Below, one piece after another: positions 34,321 through 42,677 of a stretch of 46,221 bases of DNA (within the stretch, counting starts at the first letter, position 1; each line of letters begins with the position of its first letter). The notes under the pieces were generated by a model. It did not search any database and was not told where the DNA came from. It was given only the letters and a program-made list of their open reading frames with translations. The DNA is taken from assembly GCA_964542755.1 (NCBI GenBank), contig CAZIWL010000021.1, positions 1 through 46,221 of the forward strand. Reading direction: 5' to 3'. A program made the translations under genes and the position numbers. This stretch comes from SKLM01 sp964542755 (lineage in GTDB: Bacteria; Chloroflexota; Anaerolineae; B4-G1).

Positions 34321-34900
34321 CCAATACCCCAAGAAGGGGGCGGGGAAGGAAGAGCGGGGGGACATCGGGCCGCAGACGGTGCCTATCCTCTCCATCGTGG
34401 GACGATCCGGCAGTGGGAAGACAACGCTGTTGGAGAAGCTGGTGCGTGAGCTCAAACGTCGAGGCTACCGGCTTGCCGTCGTCAAGCACCACCGTCACGC
34501 CGGTATACGCATCGACACGCCGGGCAAGGATACATGGCGTTTTGCCCAGGCCGGGGCCGATCACGCCATGCTGGCAGGACCCGATAGGTCGTACCACGTG
34601 CGCAGCTACCAGGAGGAGCCCCCCCTGGAGGAACTCGTGTCGTGTATCGACGATGTCGACTTGATCCTGACCGAGGGGTACAAGGGCGGAGACACCCCCA
34701 AGATCGAGGTTATCCGTGGTCACGAGGAGCCCATCCTCGTCTCCGATCCCGATCAGGTCGTCGCCATCGCCTCGGACCGTAGGTGGAACATCGACAGGCA
34801 TCAGTTCGCCCTCGACGAGCCCGATTCGCTGGCCACCTTCATCGAGGAGCGATTCCTCGCCCGGGGGCGAGAGCATCTTGACGGCAAGGAGGGGAGCTGA
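34310..34900 (+). CDS. mobB: Molybdopterin-guanine dinucleotide biosynthesis protein MobB
   Basis: A P-loop GTPase-type protein of about 196 residues that assists MobA in attaching GMP to molybdopterin. Walker A is VGRSGSGKTTLLEKLV (about 30-45), followed by YRLAVVKHHRHAGIRIDTPG with the conserved KH/H residues, then TWRFAQAGADHAMLAGPDR and DLILTEGYKGGDTPKIEV, the family hallmark region. The start is uncertain: the ATG at 34310 overlaps the dapB end by 11 nt and has no good ribosome site, and a GTG near 34379 would remove a charged leader. Co-transcription with dapB has no obvious metabolic logic. No other molybdenum-cofactor gene is in the window. Confidence 0.92.
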   Translation: MSSNQYPKKGAGKEERGDIGPQTVPILSIVGRSGSGKTTLLEKLVRELKRRGYRLAVVKHHRHAGIRIDTPGKDTWRFAQAGADHAMLAGPDRSYHVRSYQEEPPLEELVSCIDDVDLILTEGYKGGDTPKIEVIRGHEEPILVSDPDQVVAIASDRRWNIDRHQFALDEPDSLATFIEERFLARGREHLDGKEGS

Positions 34901-34915
34901 CCCACGCTCCCCTCC
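34888..34915 (+). terminator. Hairpin at the end of mobB
   Basis: A perfect 10-bp stem, GGAGGGGAGC (34888-34897) with GCTCCCCTCC (34906-34915), encloses an 8-nt loop that contains the mobB stop codon. There is no U-tract, so termination is likely but not certain. Confidence 0.55.
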
Positions 34916-35007
34916 CACACCGACTTGTACACGTAGGCGTAGATTCCTCCCCAGTTAAGGGTTGGTGGAGAGCGCCGGCTGAGTAGGAGCGAAGCGACGT
35001 ATACTTC

Positions 35008-35084
35008 GACAAGCTCAGTACGGCGTCGAAGCCAAGCGGCTTGCGGAAGTACTGTCTTTCTGTGCAAAAGCCGCTTGGTTTCGA
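35008..35084. repeat. Dispersed-type palindromic element with a TTCGACAAGCTCAG core
   Basis: A core CTTCGACAAGCTCAG (35014-35028 region) is followed by a 17-bp inverted repeat (35026-35042 with 35068-35084, one mismatch) around a 25-nt loop. TTCGACAAGCTCAG is the recurrent core of dispersed repeats seen in many uncultured-bacterial genomes; read on the minus strand it gives the peptide TELVEV, often annotated as false small proteins. It lies between the convergent mobB and bactofilin-like genes. Confidence 0.6.
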
Positions 35085-35188
35085 TACACTTTTCCGCTGG
35101 CGCTACAAAGCTACTCAACCGGCGCTCGTTCCGCAACCGGCGGAGGGTTTCCGCCGAAGAGAATTACTACCTCACTGCGACGCCTCGC

Positions 35189-36532
35189 CTAGACCTCGAC
35201 CGGGGACTCGGCGGCCTTGGAACCTCCGAGCGCCTTAAGCCCCCAGATCCAGAGGGCCCCCAGGCCGAGCAAGACGATGGCCAGCTTGACAAGCCAGCCG
35301 AGGATCGGCACAGCGGTGACCAGGATGAGTATTGCCACGCCGAGGAGCATAGGCAGCCAGCGGTTCTCCTCCGCCGGCGAGTTGAGGGCGCGGAAGATCA
35401 ACTGCCCCAGCAAGAGGCCCACGACGATGGTGGTGATGTACCTCCAGATGATGCTGAAACTGAATCCAGCCGTGGTAGTGACGATTCCACCCAGGACAGC
35501 CAACCGACCGGCCAGCCCGCCGAGGGTGATCGCACCGAAGACGACCGTCAATAGCACACTCACAACGACCAGGAGCGCCATTGCCGCGGTGAATACTCCG
35601 ATGGTCACCACGCCCCACCCCAGACTCGGGAGCGGCTTCGCCTCCACATTCCTGGCCAACTTACGGATCCAGCCAGGGACCAGCCACATGGTCAAGACTC
35701 CGACCAGGAGGAACGTGACCAACCGGCGGATTTGCCGGAACATCCAGCGGGCCGCCAAGGCCGCCGCAGAGGGGGGCCGCCGCTCTTTGCTCTCCGGCAC
35801 GTCAGGCACGTACTCGCTGAAGTCGGTGTCGCCGGCAACCGCGCCGGCGGGCACGTCGGCGCGGAAGTTGGCTGTGTACGCCAAGTCACCGCCGATTACC
35901 GCCCCTTCAGCCACAGTCAAGCCAGGCGGCACAGACGGCACCGTCGGCACGTTCGGCATGAAGTTGTAGAACGAGGGAATCGTCTCCCCCTCTTCGGTCC
36001 CACCCACATCGACGCGAGCGTCTCCTTCGATCGCACCCACGATCCTGACAGCCCCGCTCGATGCTCTCAGATTGCCGCCCACGTCCCCGTTGAGCAGAGC
36101 CTGGTAGCCGGCATAGACCACGTCGCCGCCAATCGACGCCCCTTCCTCGCTCTCCAGGCTGAACCCGGCGGCGATGACGTCGTCCGCGATGGTCCCCGGC
36201 AGGGTGAGGGCATAGCCAGCGATACGAGCATCATCCTCGACGGTGCCGTTGACGACCACGGTCTGCCCGGCGGCGATGAGGTCGCCCTCGACCGTCCCGT
36301 TGATCGTCAGTGTGCCGCCGAAGACAACAAGGTCGCCCTGGACGGTGCCCTCAAGGGTGAATGTGCCAGCTCCCACATAGAGGTCATCCTCAATGACCTC
36401 GTCGGGCCCGATGGTGACGACGTCACCGCCGCGCCCCTCGAAAGCCTGGGCGCCAGGCACGGCGACCAGGGTCCCGACTAGCAAGAGACCCACAACTACC
36501 AACACCATGCGTCCGCGTCCATTCAGATTCAT
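35189..36532 (-). CDS. Bactofilin-like polymer-forming domain fused to membrane helices
   Basis: A 447-residue protein. It begins with a signal peptide or helix (MVLVVVGLLLVGTLVAVPGAQA, near residues 8-29). The next 150 residues are a regular repeat of short strands (VIEDDLYVGAGTFTLEG, VQGDLVVFGG, VEGDLIAAGQTVVVNG), the pattern of bactofilin-type right-handed beta-helices that self-assemble. A proline-rich linker (about 195-265) leads to a membrane domain of about five helices (about 280-440). Unlike cytoplasmic bactofilins, the beta-helix is predicted outside the membrane because of the signal sequence. The ATG at 36532 is chosen because AGGAGGGAG lies 7 nt before it; an earlier in-frame start at 36556 is weaker. 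A shape or envelope-scaffold function is inferred. Confidence 0.85.
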   Translation of the reverse strand: MNLNGRGRMVLVVVGLLLVGTLVAVPGAQAFEGRGGDVVTIGPDEVIEDDLYVGAGTFTLEGTVQGDLVVFGGTLTINGTVEGDLIAAGQTVVVNGTVEDDARIAGYALTLPGTIADDVIAAGFSLESEEGASIGGDVVYAGYQALLNGDVGGNLRASSGAVRIVGAIEGDARVDVGGTEEGETIPSFYNFMPNVPTVPSVPPGLTVAEGAVIGGDLAYTANFRADVPAGAVAGDTDFSEYVPDVPESKERRPPSAAALAARWMFRQIRRLVTFLLVGVLTMWLVPGWIRKLARNVEAKPLPSLGWGVVTIGVFTAAMALLVVVSVLLTVVFGAITLGGLAGRLAVLGGIVTTTAGFSFSIIWRYITTIVVGLLLGQLIFRALNSPAEENRWLPMLLGVAILILVTAVPILGWLVKLAIVLLGLGALWIWGLKALGGSKAAESPVEV

Positions 36533-36556
36533 CGTGATGCTCCCTCCTCTCCTCAC

Positions 36557-37179
36557 GTCTCAATGTGTGACTACGAGAATAGCAAAAACGGCGAGATAGC
36601 TTGATGCGTAAGCCACCCGTCAGCCGTTAGAACACGTCTTCGTCGGCTTTGAACGAATCCAGTTTCCCACCCGCTAGACACCTGCCGGAGTCCGGCAGAC
36701 ACAGAGCGTCTCCTTCGAGGAAAGCTCGCTATCGATCACCGACCTCCAGTATACCATCTGAAGCCGGCGTCTTGGGTCGGCAAGCGTTTGGCATGCCGTT
36801 GGACATCGTTTGAGTTCCGTTGGAGCCTCGAGACGGCAGCCCCACATTCCGTCGCGTCGCATTCCCACAGGGGTCGGCCCAACACGCTGGACTAGACATC
36901 CGGCATTAAGACGGTGTTAATGTGCCGTTAGCTTCTGCTTAAGGTCACTTGCTCTTCGGGAGCTCCAGTACCTACACTCAATACGAAACCTCCACCGCGG
37001 AGTTGCAGGAACAAGCAACACAAACGAAGTGCGAGGGGGCCGCCGACAAGGGTGGTATAGATGGCTCTATCGAAAGAAGCTTTCGAAGGCCAGGTGCCAG
37101 GCACCGTGAGCACCTTTTTCAGAAGAGCCAATAGACGGGTCCACAGTAGCCCTGCGTCACCATCGCCAGAGAGCACGGC
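36557..37179. other. Long intergenic region with short repeats; no gene supported
   Basis: This interval separates the divergent bactofilin-like gene and the plus-strand glycosylation block. I see no frame with a ribosome site or recognisable protein. At 36779-36826 there are several degenerate repeats of CGTTTG/CGTTGG. A perfect dyad TCGAAAG-AAG-CTTTCGA lies at 37070-37086, and GGTGCC-A-GGCACC at 37093-37105. The base composition is less GC-rich than the coding DNA around it. No tRNA or structured RNA was recognised. Confidence 0.55.
37093..37119 (+). terminator. GGTGCC/GGCACC palindrome followed by T5 (possible terminator)
   Basis: The stem GGTGCC/GGCACC (37093-37105) is followed by GTGAGCACC and TTTTT (37115-37119), and GGTGC can also pair with GCACC at 37110-37114. 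The GTGCCAGGCAC core is a short element found repeatedly in many genomes. No gene ends just upstream, so it may be a repeat rather than a functioning terminator. Confidence 0.35.
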
Positions 37180-37208
37180 TTGGTGAGGTCACCAAACCGT
37201 GTTACAAT
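37180..37208 (+). promoter_or_regulatory. Promoter of the plus-strand glycosylation block with an overlapping dyad
   Basis: TTGGTG (37180-37185) and TACAAT (37203-37208) are 17 nt apart. The -35 box is the left arm of a perfect dyad, TTGGTG-AGGT-CACCAA (37180-37195), which could be a repressor operator. Transcription would start about 18 nt before the GTG of the first gene. Confidence 0.6.
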
Positions 37209-37232
37209 CGCGCCAGCGCGCTAGAAACGGGG

Positions 37233-38867
37233 GTGAACGTGGACTGCCGGGGACGATCTCGGCTCGCCTGGACCTGCCTGGCTCTTCTGCTCTTCAGCAA
37301 CCTGCCCTATGTCATCGCATGGGCTGCGACGCCGGCCGACAGCCATTTCACCGGCTTCGTCTTCAACCCGATCGACGGCCATTCCTACCTGGCGAAGATG
37401 CGCCAGGGATTCCAGGGGTCCTGGCGCTTCCACCTGGGCTTCACGCCCGAGGAGAGCCCCGGCGCCTCCATCTTCCTCTACCATCTCCTCCTGGGTCACT
37501 TCGCCCGGTGGCTGGGGCTTCCACTCGTGGGCGTCTATCACGGAGCACGGATCCTAACGGGGCTGGGAATGCTCAGGGCCATCTATGCTCTTGCGGCCGC
37601 GTCCTTGGAGCAACACCAGGGGCGTGTCACGACGTTCCTGTTGACTGCGCTCGGATCTGGGTTAGGCTGGCTCTTGACGCCGCTCTTCGGTATACGGACA
37701 GCGGACCTGTGGGTACCGGAGGCGTTTCCGGCCTACGCGCTGATGGCGAACGCGCACTTCCCCCTCGCCATCGGCTTAATGGCACTCATTGGGGTGTGCG
37801 GGCTGGGCCTCATCGGCCTGGAGGGTGTGGACGGTTGCAGGCGGAGGAGACGCGCATGGGGCCTGACGCTGGTCTCGGCCGCGGTGGCGCTGGGGATCAT
37901 CCAGCCCTTCGGTCTGGTGCCCACGTTCGGGGCTCTGGCAATCACCGTGGCTGCACGAGCAGCTGCGGGCCGTGACCGGGGGGAGGCGGGTCTCCCCTGG
38001 CGGAGCGCCACATGGGTCGTTGGCGCAGCCGCAGCGGCGCTGCCGTATCCCCTGTACGCGCAGTGGGCCATCCGTTCGGATCCGGTGCTAGCGGCGTGGC
38101 ACGCGCAGAACGTTACGCCGTCGCCACCGTTGTGGGATTGGGCCCTAAGCTACGGACTGATTCTATTGCTCGCTCTGCGAGGCGCCGTCACGGCGGCGCG
38201 GCGTCGAAAAGACCTTGACGTCCTTCTGCTGGGGTGGGTGTTCGTCACCGTGGTGGGGATGATCCTCCCCATCCCCTTGCAGCGGAGGCTCAGCATCGGG
38301 CTCGGCGTACCCATGGGCGTGCTGGCCGGGATGGGCTGGTGGTATGGGGTGCGGAAGGCCTTTCATTCCCGGTGGCGGGGCCCGGTACGCGCTCTCATCA
38401 TCGCGCTCACCGCTCTGACCCCGGTCTTCTTGATCGCCGTGGCGTCAACGGCGGCGGTGGGACCTCAGGCCTCAAGCCCGGACACCTGGCTGTACCTGCG
38501 GGATGGAGAATGGGCAGCACTGAGCTGGCTGCGCGACCTCGCGGAGGCACCATCGAAACACGTCGTGCTCTGCAGCCCTCAGATGGGGACCTTCGTTCCG
38601 GCCTGGTCGGGGCAGCGCGTGGTCTACGGTCACCCGTTCGAGACGGTGGATGCGGAAGCCCGTCTGCGGGACGTCAGGGCATACTGGACGGGTACGATGA
38701 ACGACGCGCAGCGGACGGCTTTCCTGGAGCGTAACCGCGTGGACACCGTCCTGCTGGGGCCTCGAGAGCGGATGCTGACGACCCCAGCGTGGGAAGATCC
38801 TCCGGGGGGAGAGCTCGTCTTTCAGACAGGCACTACGCGGATCTACGCCATCCATGAACTCCCCTGA
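37233..38867 (+). CDS. GT-C-like membrane protein, type A (first copy)
   Basis: A 544-residue polytopic protein with about 11 helices (residues 13-430). The first external loop has FTGFVFNPIDGHSYLAKMRQG, then WRFHLGFTPEESPGASIFLYH. The gene at 40964 has the matching FSGFVYAISDCTSYIAKMRQG and FHIPYTPETHPGAVFFLFH, so the two are paralogs. The soluble C-terminal part (about 440-544) includes FLERNRVDTVLLGPRERML, matching the same place in the paralog. The GTG start lacks a good ribosome site but sits at the right distance from the promoter. GT-C class is inferred from topology and acidic loop residues; no named family is recognised. Its end overlaps the next gene by 14 nt. Confidence 0.7.
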   Translation: MNVDCRGRSRLAWTCLALLLFSNLPYVIAWAATPADSHFTGFVFNPIDGHSYLAKMRQGFQGSWRFHLGFTPEESPGASIFLYHLLLGHFARWLGLPLVGVYHGARILTGLGMLRAIYALAAASLEQHQGRVTTFLLTALGSGLGWLLTPLFGIRTADLWVPEAFPAYALMANAHFPLAIGLMALIGVCGLGLIGLEGVDGCRRRRRAWGLTLVSAAVALGIIQPFGLVPTFGALAITVAARAAAGRDRGEAGLPWRSATWVVGAAAAALPYPLYAQWAIRSDPVLAAWHAQNVTPSPPLWDWALSYGLILLLALRGAVTAARRRKDLDVLLLGWVFVTVVGMILPIPLQRRLSIGLGVPMGVLAGMGWWYGVRKAFHSRWRGPVRALIIALTALTPVFLIAVASTAAVGPQASSPDTWLYLRDGEWAALSWLRDLAEAPSKHVVLCSPQMGTFVPAWSGQRVVYGHPFETVDAEARLRDVRAYWTGTMNDAQRTAFLERNRVDTVLLGPRERMLTTPAWEDPPGGELVFQTGTTRIYAIHELP

Positions 38868-40971
38868 CCGAGTCCCCGGCAAGGCTCGCGGTCGATCCTG
38901 GGTCCTGAGCGTGCTCGTTCTTACGCTCCTGGCGCTCGTCCTAGGCTGGCCCGTCGTCAGGCACCCGTCCTGGTGGCTGTGGAAGGACGGCGCCCCCGTG
39001 TCGGACCTGGCGGTCACCCACTGGCCGAACGCCGTGTTCGCGCGCCGGACGCTGTGGCAGGAGGGACGCTTTCCTATCTGGCGGCCGACGATTATGAGCG
39101 GTGTCCCCTTCGCCGCCAATCCTCTCACGGGACTCTACTATCCACCGAACTGGCTGCTCCTCTTCCTGCCCTGGATTCCCCTGGAGACGAGCTTCAACTT
39201 GTCGGCGCTGATCCATCTGGTGCTAGCTGGTGTGTGGATGAAGGGGCTGGTGGAAAGGGAGCTCGGGGCGGGTTCTTGGGGCAGTCTGCTGGCAGCCGTC
39301 GCCTATGGAGCCTCGCCGAAGCTGCTCGCTCATCTCGGCGCGGGCCACATCGGCTGGACCCAGGCGTGGGCATGGCTGCCTGGAGTGCTTCTCTGTGCCC
39401 TGGAGGCCTGTCGGGGGGACGCACGAACGAGGCTGCTCTGGGCCGCAGCCGGCGGGACTGCCCTGGCGATCCAGTTCTGCGCCGACGTCCGCCTGGCAGC
39501 CTACACGGTGATTGGGACGGGCCTTCTCTTGACAACGTACGTGCTGAGCGGGCCTGACTTCGACGAGAGATCCCCTGAATGGATGCGGCACGGGACTGTC
39601 CGCAATCGGCTGATCAAGGCAAGCAGTCCAGCGCTTCTCTTCGTCGGTGCCTTCATAGGCCTGGCGGCCTGCCAATGGGTCCCGAGCGCAGCCCTGCTCC
39701 CAGACACGACGCGAGCTGCGATGAGCCTATCGGACGGAGCTGTCTGGTCGCTCCCATGGCGGTACCTCGGGGGACTGGTGCTGGGAGATTACGGCGGCTT
39801 CCACGAATGGATGACGTACATCGGCCCGAGTACGTTGATCCTCGCCGCCGTCGGCGTAAGGTCTCTGTGGCGCGAACGAGAACGGCGTTGGCTGGCAGGC
39901 TGGCTGGTCACCCTGGCCGTCTTCGGCGCCTGGTTCAGCCTGGGACGGCACGGCGGGCTCTTTTCCTTCCTGTGGCGGCTGGTGCCCGGGCTGAGCCTGC
40001 TGCGCGTCCCACCGCGCGCATGGGTGCTGGTGACGACGTCCGTGGCGGCCGCCGCCGGCGTGGGGCTGGGGGATCTGGCACGTCGTACCAGCTGTCGGTC
40101 TTTCCATCCATCCCGCCTGGCTGGCTACATGCTCCTTGGCGCAGGAGCCCTTCCACCGATGCTGTTGGCTGGCTACGCCATGACCATGGGCCGCCCACCG
40201 CTCAACCTGATCACGTTCGGAGTGATCACACCGCTTTCGGCCGGTATCATAGCCCGGCTCGGCTGCTCGATGGCAGTGGCAAAACCCATCCGGTCTGTGA
40301 TGGCAGCCGCCCTCGTGCTCCTGGTCGCCGTCGACCTGCTTGCCGTCGACCTCACGCTCATCGGGGCACGCCCACCGGTCGAGGTCTTCGAGCGCGGTCG
40401 AGCGGCCGCGGAGTGGCTGGCGGACCAGCCCGCCCGGTTCCGGGTCTACTCGCCGAGCTACAGCATCCCACAGCACGTGGCGGAGACCTACGATGTGGAG
40501 CTGGCCGACGGCGTTGATCCGGTCCAACTCGAGGCCTATGCGGGGTACCTGACGCGGGCTGCCGGGCTACCGGCCCAGCCCGATTACTCCGTCACGCTGC
40601 CCCCGGTTCCAGAAGGGGACACTATCGGGCACGCTCTGAGCGACGTGTGCCCGGACCCGGCCTTGCTCGGTCAACTGGGTGTGAGATACGTCGCGGCAGC
40701 GTATCCACTCCCCCTGTCCAACGGCGGCGACGACAGTGAGGGCGGCTTCCAGTTCGTGGACCGTATGGACGGCGTCTTCCTCTATCGGAACCTGGAAGCC
40801 AAGGGGCCGGAGCCCCCCCAGGGCACTCCCACGCTCGCCCTGGCAGACGGGACGATTCTCTATGCCTATCGGACCTGGCCGTTGATGCTCGGAGGGGCCG
40901 TCTCAGCCGCGACAGCCCTGGCCCTCGCCGGGTGGACGATCGTCACTTGGACGAGACGACAAGATGGTTGA
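38854..40971 (+). CDS. YfhO-like GT-C membrane protein, type B (first copy)
   Basis: A 705-residue polytopic protein. After the first helix the external segment reads DLAVTHWPNAVFARRTLWQEG, then FPIWRPTIMSGVPFAANPLTG and YYPPNWLLLFLPW; the order and the W-x-P ... G-x-P-x-A-A-N pattern are typical of YfhO-family proteins, which glycosylate teichoic acids in Gram-positives. It is a paralog of the gene at 42678 (see PLWNPLVGCGAPLAANYQTA). About 12 helices fill residues 20-510. A soluble region follows, including VRYVAAAYPLPL near residue 610, and a final helix is at 680-700. The ATG lies inside the end of the type A gene, indicating translational coupling. Substrate not known; the family assignment is by motif only. 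Confidence 0.75.
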   Translation: MNSPDRVPGKARGRSWVLSVLVLTLLALVLGWPVVRHPSWWLWKDGAPVSDLAVTHWPNAVFARRTLWQEGRFPIWRPTIMSGVPFAANPLTGLYYPPNWLLLFLPWIPLETSFNLSALIHLVLAGVWMKGLVERELGAGSWGSLLAAVAYGASPKLLAHLGAGHIGWTQAWAWLPGVLLCALEACRGDARTRLLWAAAGGTALAIQFCADVRLAAYTVIGTGLLLTTYVLSGPDFDERSPEWMRHGTVRNRLIKASSPALLFVGAFIGLAACQWVPSAALLPDTTRAAMSLSDGAVWSLPWRYLGGLVLGDYGGFHEWMTYIGPSTLILAAVGVRSLWRERERRWLAGWLVTLAVFGAWFSLGRHGGLFSFLWRLVPGLSLLRVPPRAWVLVTTSVAAAAGVGLGDLARRTSCRSFHPSRLAGYMLLGAGALPPMLLAGYAMTMGRPPLNLITFGVITPLSAGIIARLGCSMAVAKPIRSVMAAALVLLVAVDLLAVDLTLIGARPPVEVFERGRAAAEWLADQPARFRVYSPSYSIPQHVAETYDVELADGVDPVQLEAYAGYLTRAAGLPAQPDYSVTLPPVPEGDTIGHALSDVCPDPALLGQLGVRYVAAAYPLPLSNGGDDSEGGFQFVDRMDGVFLYRNLEAKGPEPPQGTPTLALADGTILYAYRTWPLMLGGAVSAATALALAGWTIVTWTRRQDG

Positions 40972-42676
40972 GGCAACCAAGGAACGACGGCCCACCGAGC
41001 GCTTGACGACCGCGTCAGAGCGCCGATTCGTGCTGCTGGGCACGATCGTGGCCATGGTCATCACGTCCATTCCTTATGTCGTGGGCACCATCCTATCCGA
41101 CGAGGAGCGGGTCTTCAGCGGCTTCGTCTACGCCATCAGCGATTGCACGTCGTACATCGCCAAAATGCGGCAGGGGGCGGAGGGAGCCTGGCTCTTCCAC
41201 ATTCCCTACACGCCGGAGACCCATCCGGGCGCTGTTTTCTTCCTCTTCCATCGGCTCCTGGGTAAGGTCGCCGCCCTCCTTCCCGGGGGCAATCTGACCC
41301 AGAAACTGATCTGGGTCTACCACGCCGCACGGGTAGCCTTCGGCGCGGGACTGCTGGTGACAATCTACCGTTTCCTAGCCCTGCTGACACGACGTGTCGA
41401 GGTACGGCGGTTGGCCTGGGTGCTGGTCACGTATGGGGGAGGCCTGGGATGGCTTCTGGTGACCCTGGGCAAGTCGAACTGGCTCGGCAGCACGCCGCTC
41501 GACTTCATCCTACCCGAGGGGTTCACCTTCCTGGTACTGTTCGCCTTCCCCCACATTGCCCTGGCGCGCACGTTGCTGTTGACAGGGCTGATGGCCTTGA
41601 TGGAGGCCTGGCTGCCCACGACGACCGATCAGCCAGATTCCCGAGAAGCCGGTCGACCGGGGCTCGCGCGCGTCGCGGGTTCCATCCAAGCGCCTCAATG
41701 GCGAGCCGCGGGCCTGGCGGGCCTGGCATGGCTCTTGATGGGCGTCGTGGTACCCTTCTACGTGGCCGTGGCATGGGCAGTTATGGGCTCAGTGTGGGCG
41801 GTGCTTTGCGTGCGTCGACGCCGCGTGGCGTGGACGGAGGCTGCGTTGGGCTTCATAGCCGGTCTCCTCTCCGCCCCCATGGTGATCTACAGTGTCTGGC
41901 GATTCAGCAGCCACCCGGTGTACGCCGCCTGGGCAGCCCAGAATCAGGTGCTCTCCCCACATCCAGCCCACTATCTGGCAGCCTATGGGCTTCCGCTGGC
42001 CCTGGGCATGGCCGCCGTGCCGGAGGCGTGGCGCGCGGCCTGGCCAGCGTGGCTCCCCGTGGTGTGGATCGCGGTCGTGCCCTTTCTGGCCTACGTTCCC
42101 TTCAATCTCCAGCGGCGGCTCACGGAGGCCATCCAGGTACCCCTGTACCTGCTTGCAGCGGAGGGACTGAGGAGAATCACTTACGTTGAGGGGGACCTAC
42201 CGAGGCTGAGATGGCGCCTGGCAGCTCTGGCGGTGTTGCTCGTCCTGGTACCCACCAACGTCATGCTGCTGACCAGGACGACGGAGGCTCTCGGCGATCG
42301 CCCCTCCCCTATCTACCGGGATCGAGCTGAGGCCACCGTCCTGGACCAATTGGCCCAGCGGGTGAACGATAACGACGTCATCCTCGCGTCGTATGAGAGC
42401 GGCAACACCATCCCGTCGAGGGTGGGGGCCCGGGTCTTCGTCGGTCACGGAGCCGAAAGCTACAGGGCAGCCGAAAAACGTGACGAGGTCGCACGGTTCT
42501 TCGACGGTTCGACCGACGACGGCTGGAGACGCGACCTCCTGAAGCGGTACGGGGTCGACTACGTCTTCTGGGGGCCGGAGGAAAGAACACTCGGCAGCTT
42601 CGATCCCCGGGCGGCGCCCTATCTCCGGCAACGGCATAAGCAAGGGGCGTATGCCGTGTTCCAGGTGGAGCTGTAG
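40964..42676 (+). CDS. GT-C-like membrane protein, type A (second copy)
   Basis: A 570-residue polytopic protein paralogous to the gene at 37233. Shared marks are the first-loop SYIAKMRQGAEGAWLFH and YTPETHPGAVFFLFH, and the C-terminal YGVDYVFWGPEERTL against NRVDTVLLGPRERML. Eleven or so helices are spread over residues 25-435. It is 8 nt overlapped with the preceding type B gene and is followed after a single base by the second type B gene, continuing the A-B-A'-B' order. The extra residues relative to the first copy are in the first cytoplasmic-side loop and central insertions. Sequence identity cannot be computed here, but divergence is substantial, so the duplication is not recent. Confidence 0.7.
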   Translation: MVEATKERRPTERLTTASERRFVLLGTIVAMVITSIPYVVGTILSDEERVFSGFVYAISDCTSYIAKMRQGAEGAWLFHIPYTPETHPGAVFFLFHRLLGKVAALLPGGNLTQKLIWVYHAARVAFGAGLLVTIYRFLALLTRRVEVRRLAWVLVTYGGGLGWLLVTLGKSNWLGSTPLDFILPEGFTFLVLFAFPHIALARTLLLTGLMALMEAWLPTTTDQPDSREAGRPGLARVAGSIQAPQWRAAGLAGLAWLLMGVVVPFYVAVAWAVMGSVWAVLCVRRRRVAWTEAALGFIAGLLSAPMVIYSVWRFSSHPVYAAWAAQNQVLSPHPAHYLAAYGLPLALGMAAVPEAWRAAWPAWLPVVWIAVVPFLAYVPFNLQRRLTEAIQVPLYLLAAEGLRRITYVEGDLPRLRWRLAALAVLLVLVPTNVMLLTRTTEALGDRPSPIYRDRAEATVLDQLAQRVNDNDVILASYESGNTIPSRVGARVFVGHGAESYRAAEKRDEVARFFDGSTDDGWRRDLLKRYGVDYVFWGPEERTLGSFDPRAAPYLRQRHKQGAYAVFQVEL

Positions 42677-42677
42677 C

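Noticed and set aside
36779..36826. Possible CRISPR-like array
   Set aside because: The CGTTTG/CGTTGG repeats are only about six bases, degenerate and irregularly spaced; no cas gene is present.
36557..37232. tRNA or other structural RNA
   Set aside because: No T-loop (GGTTCRANTCC) or acceptor-stem pairing could be found here or elsewhere in the window.
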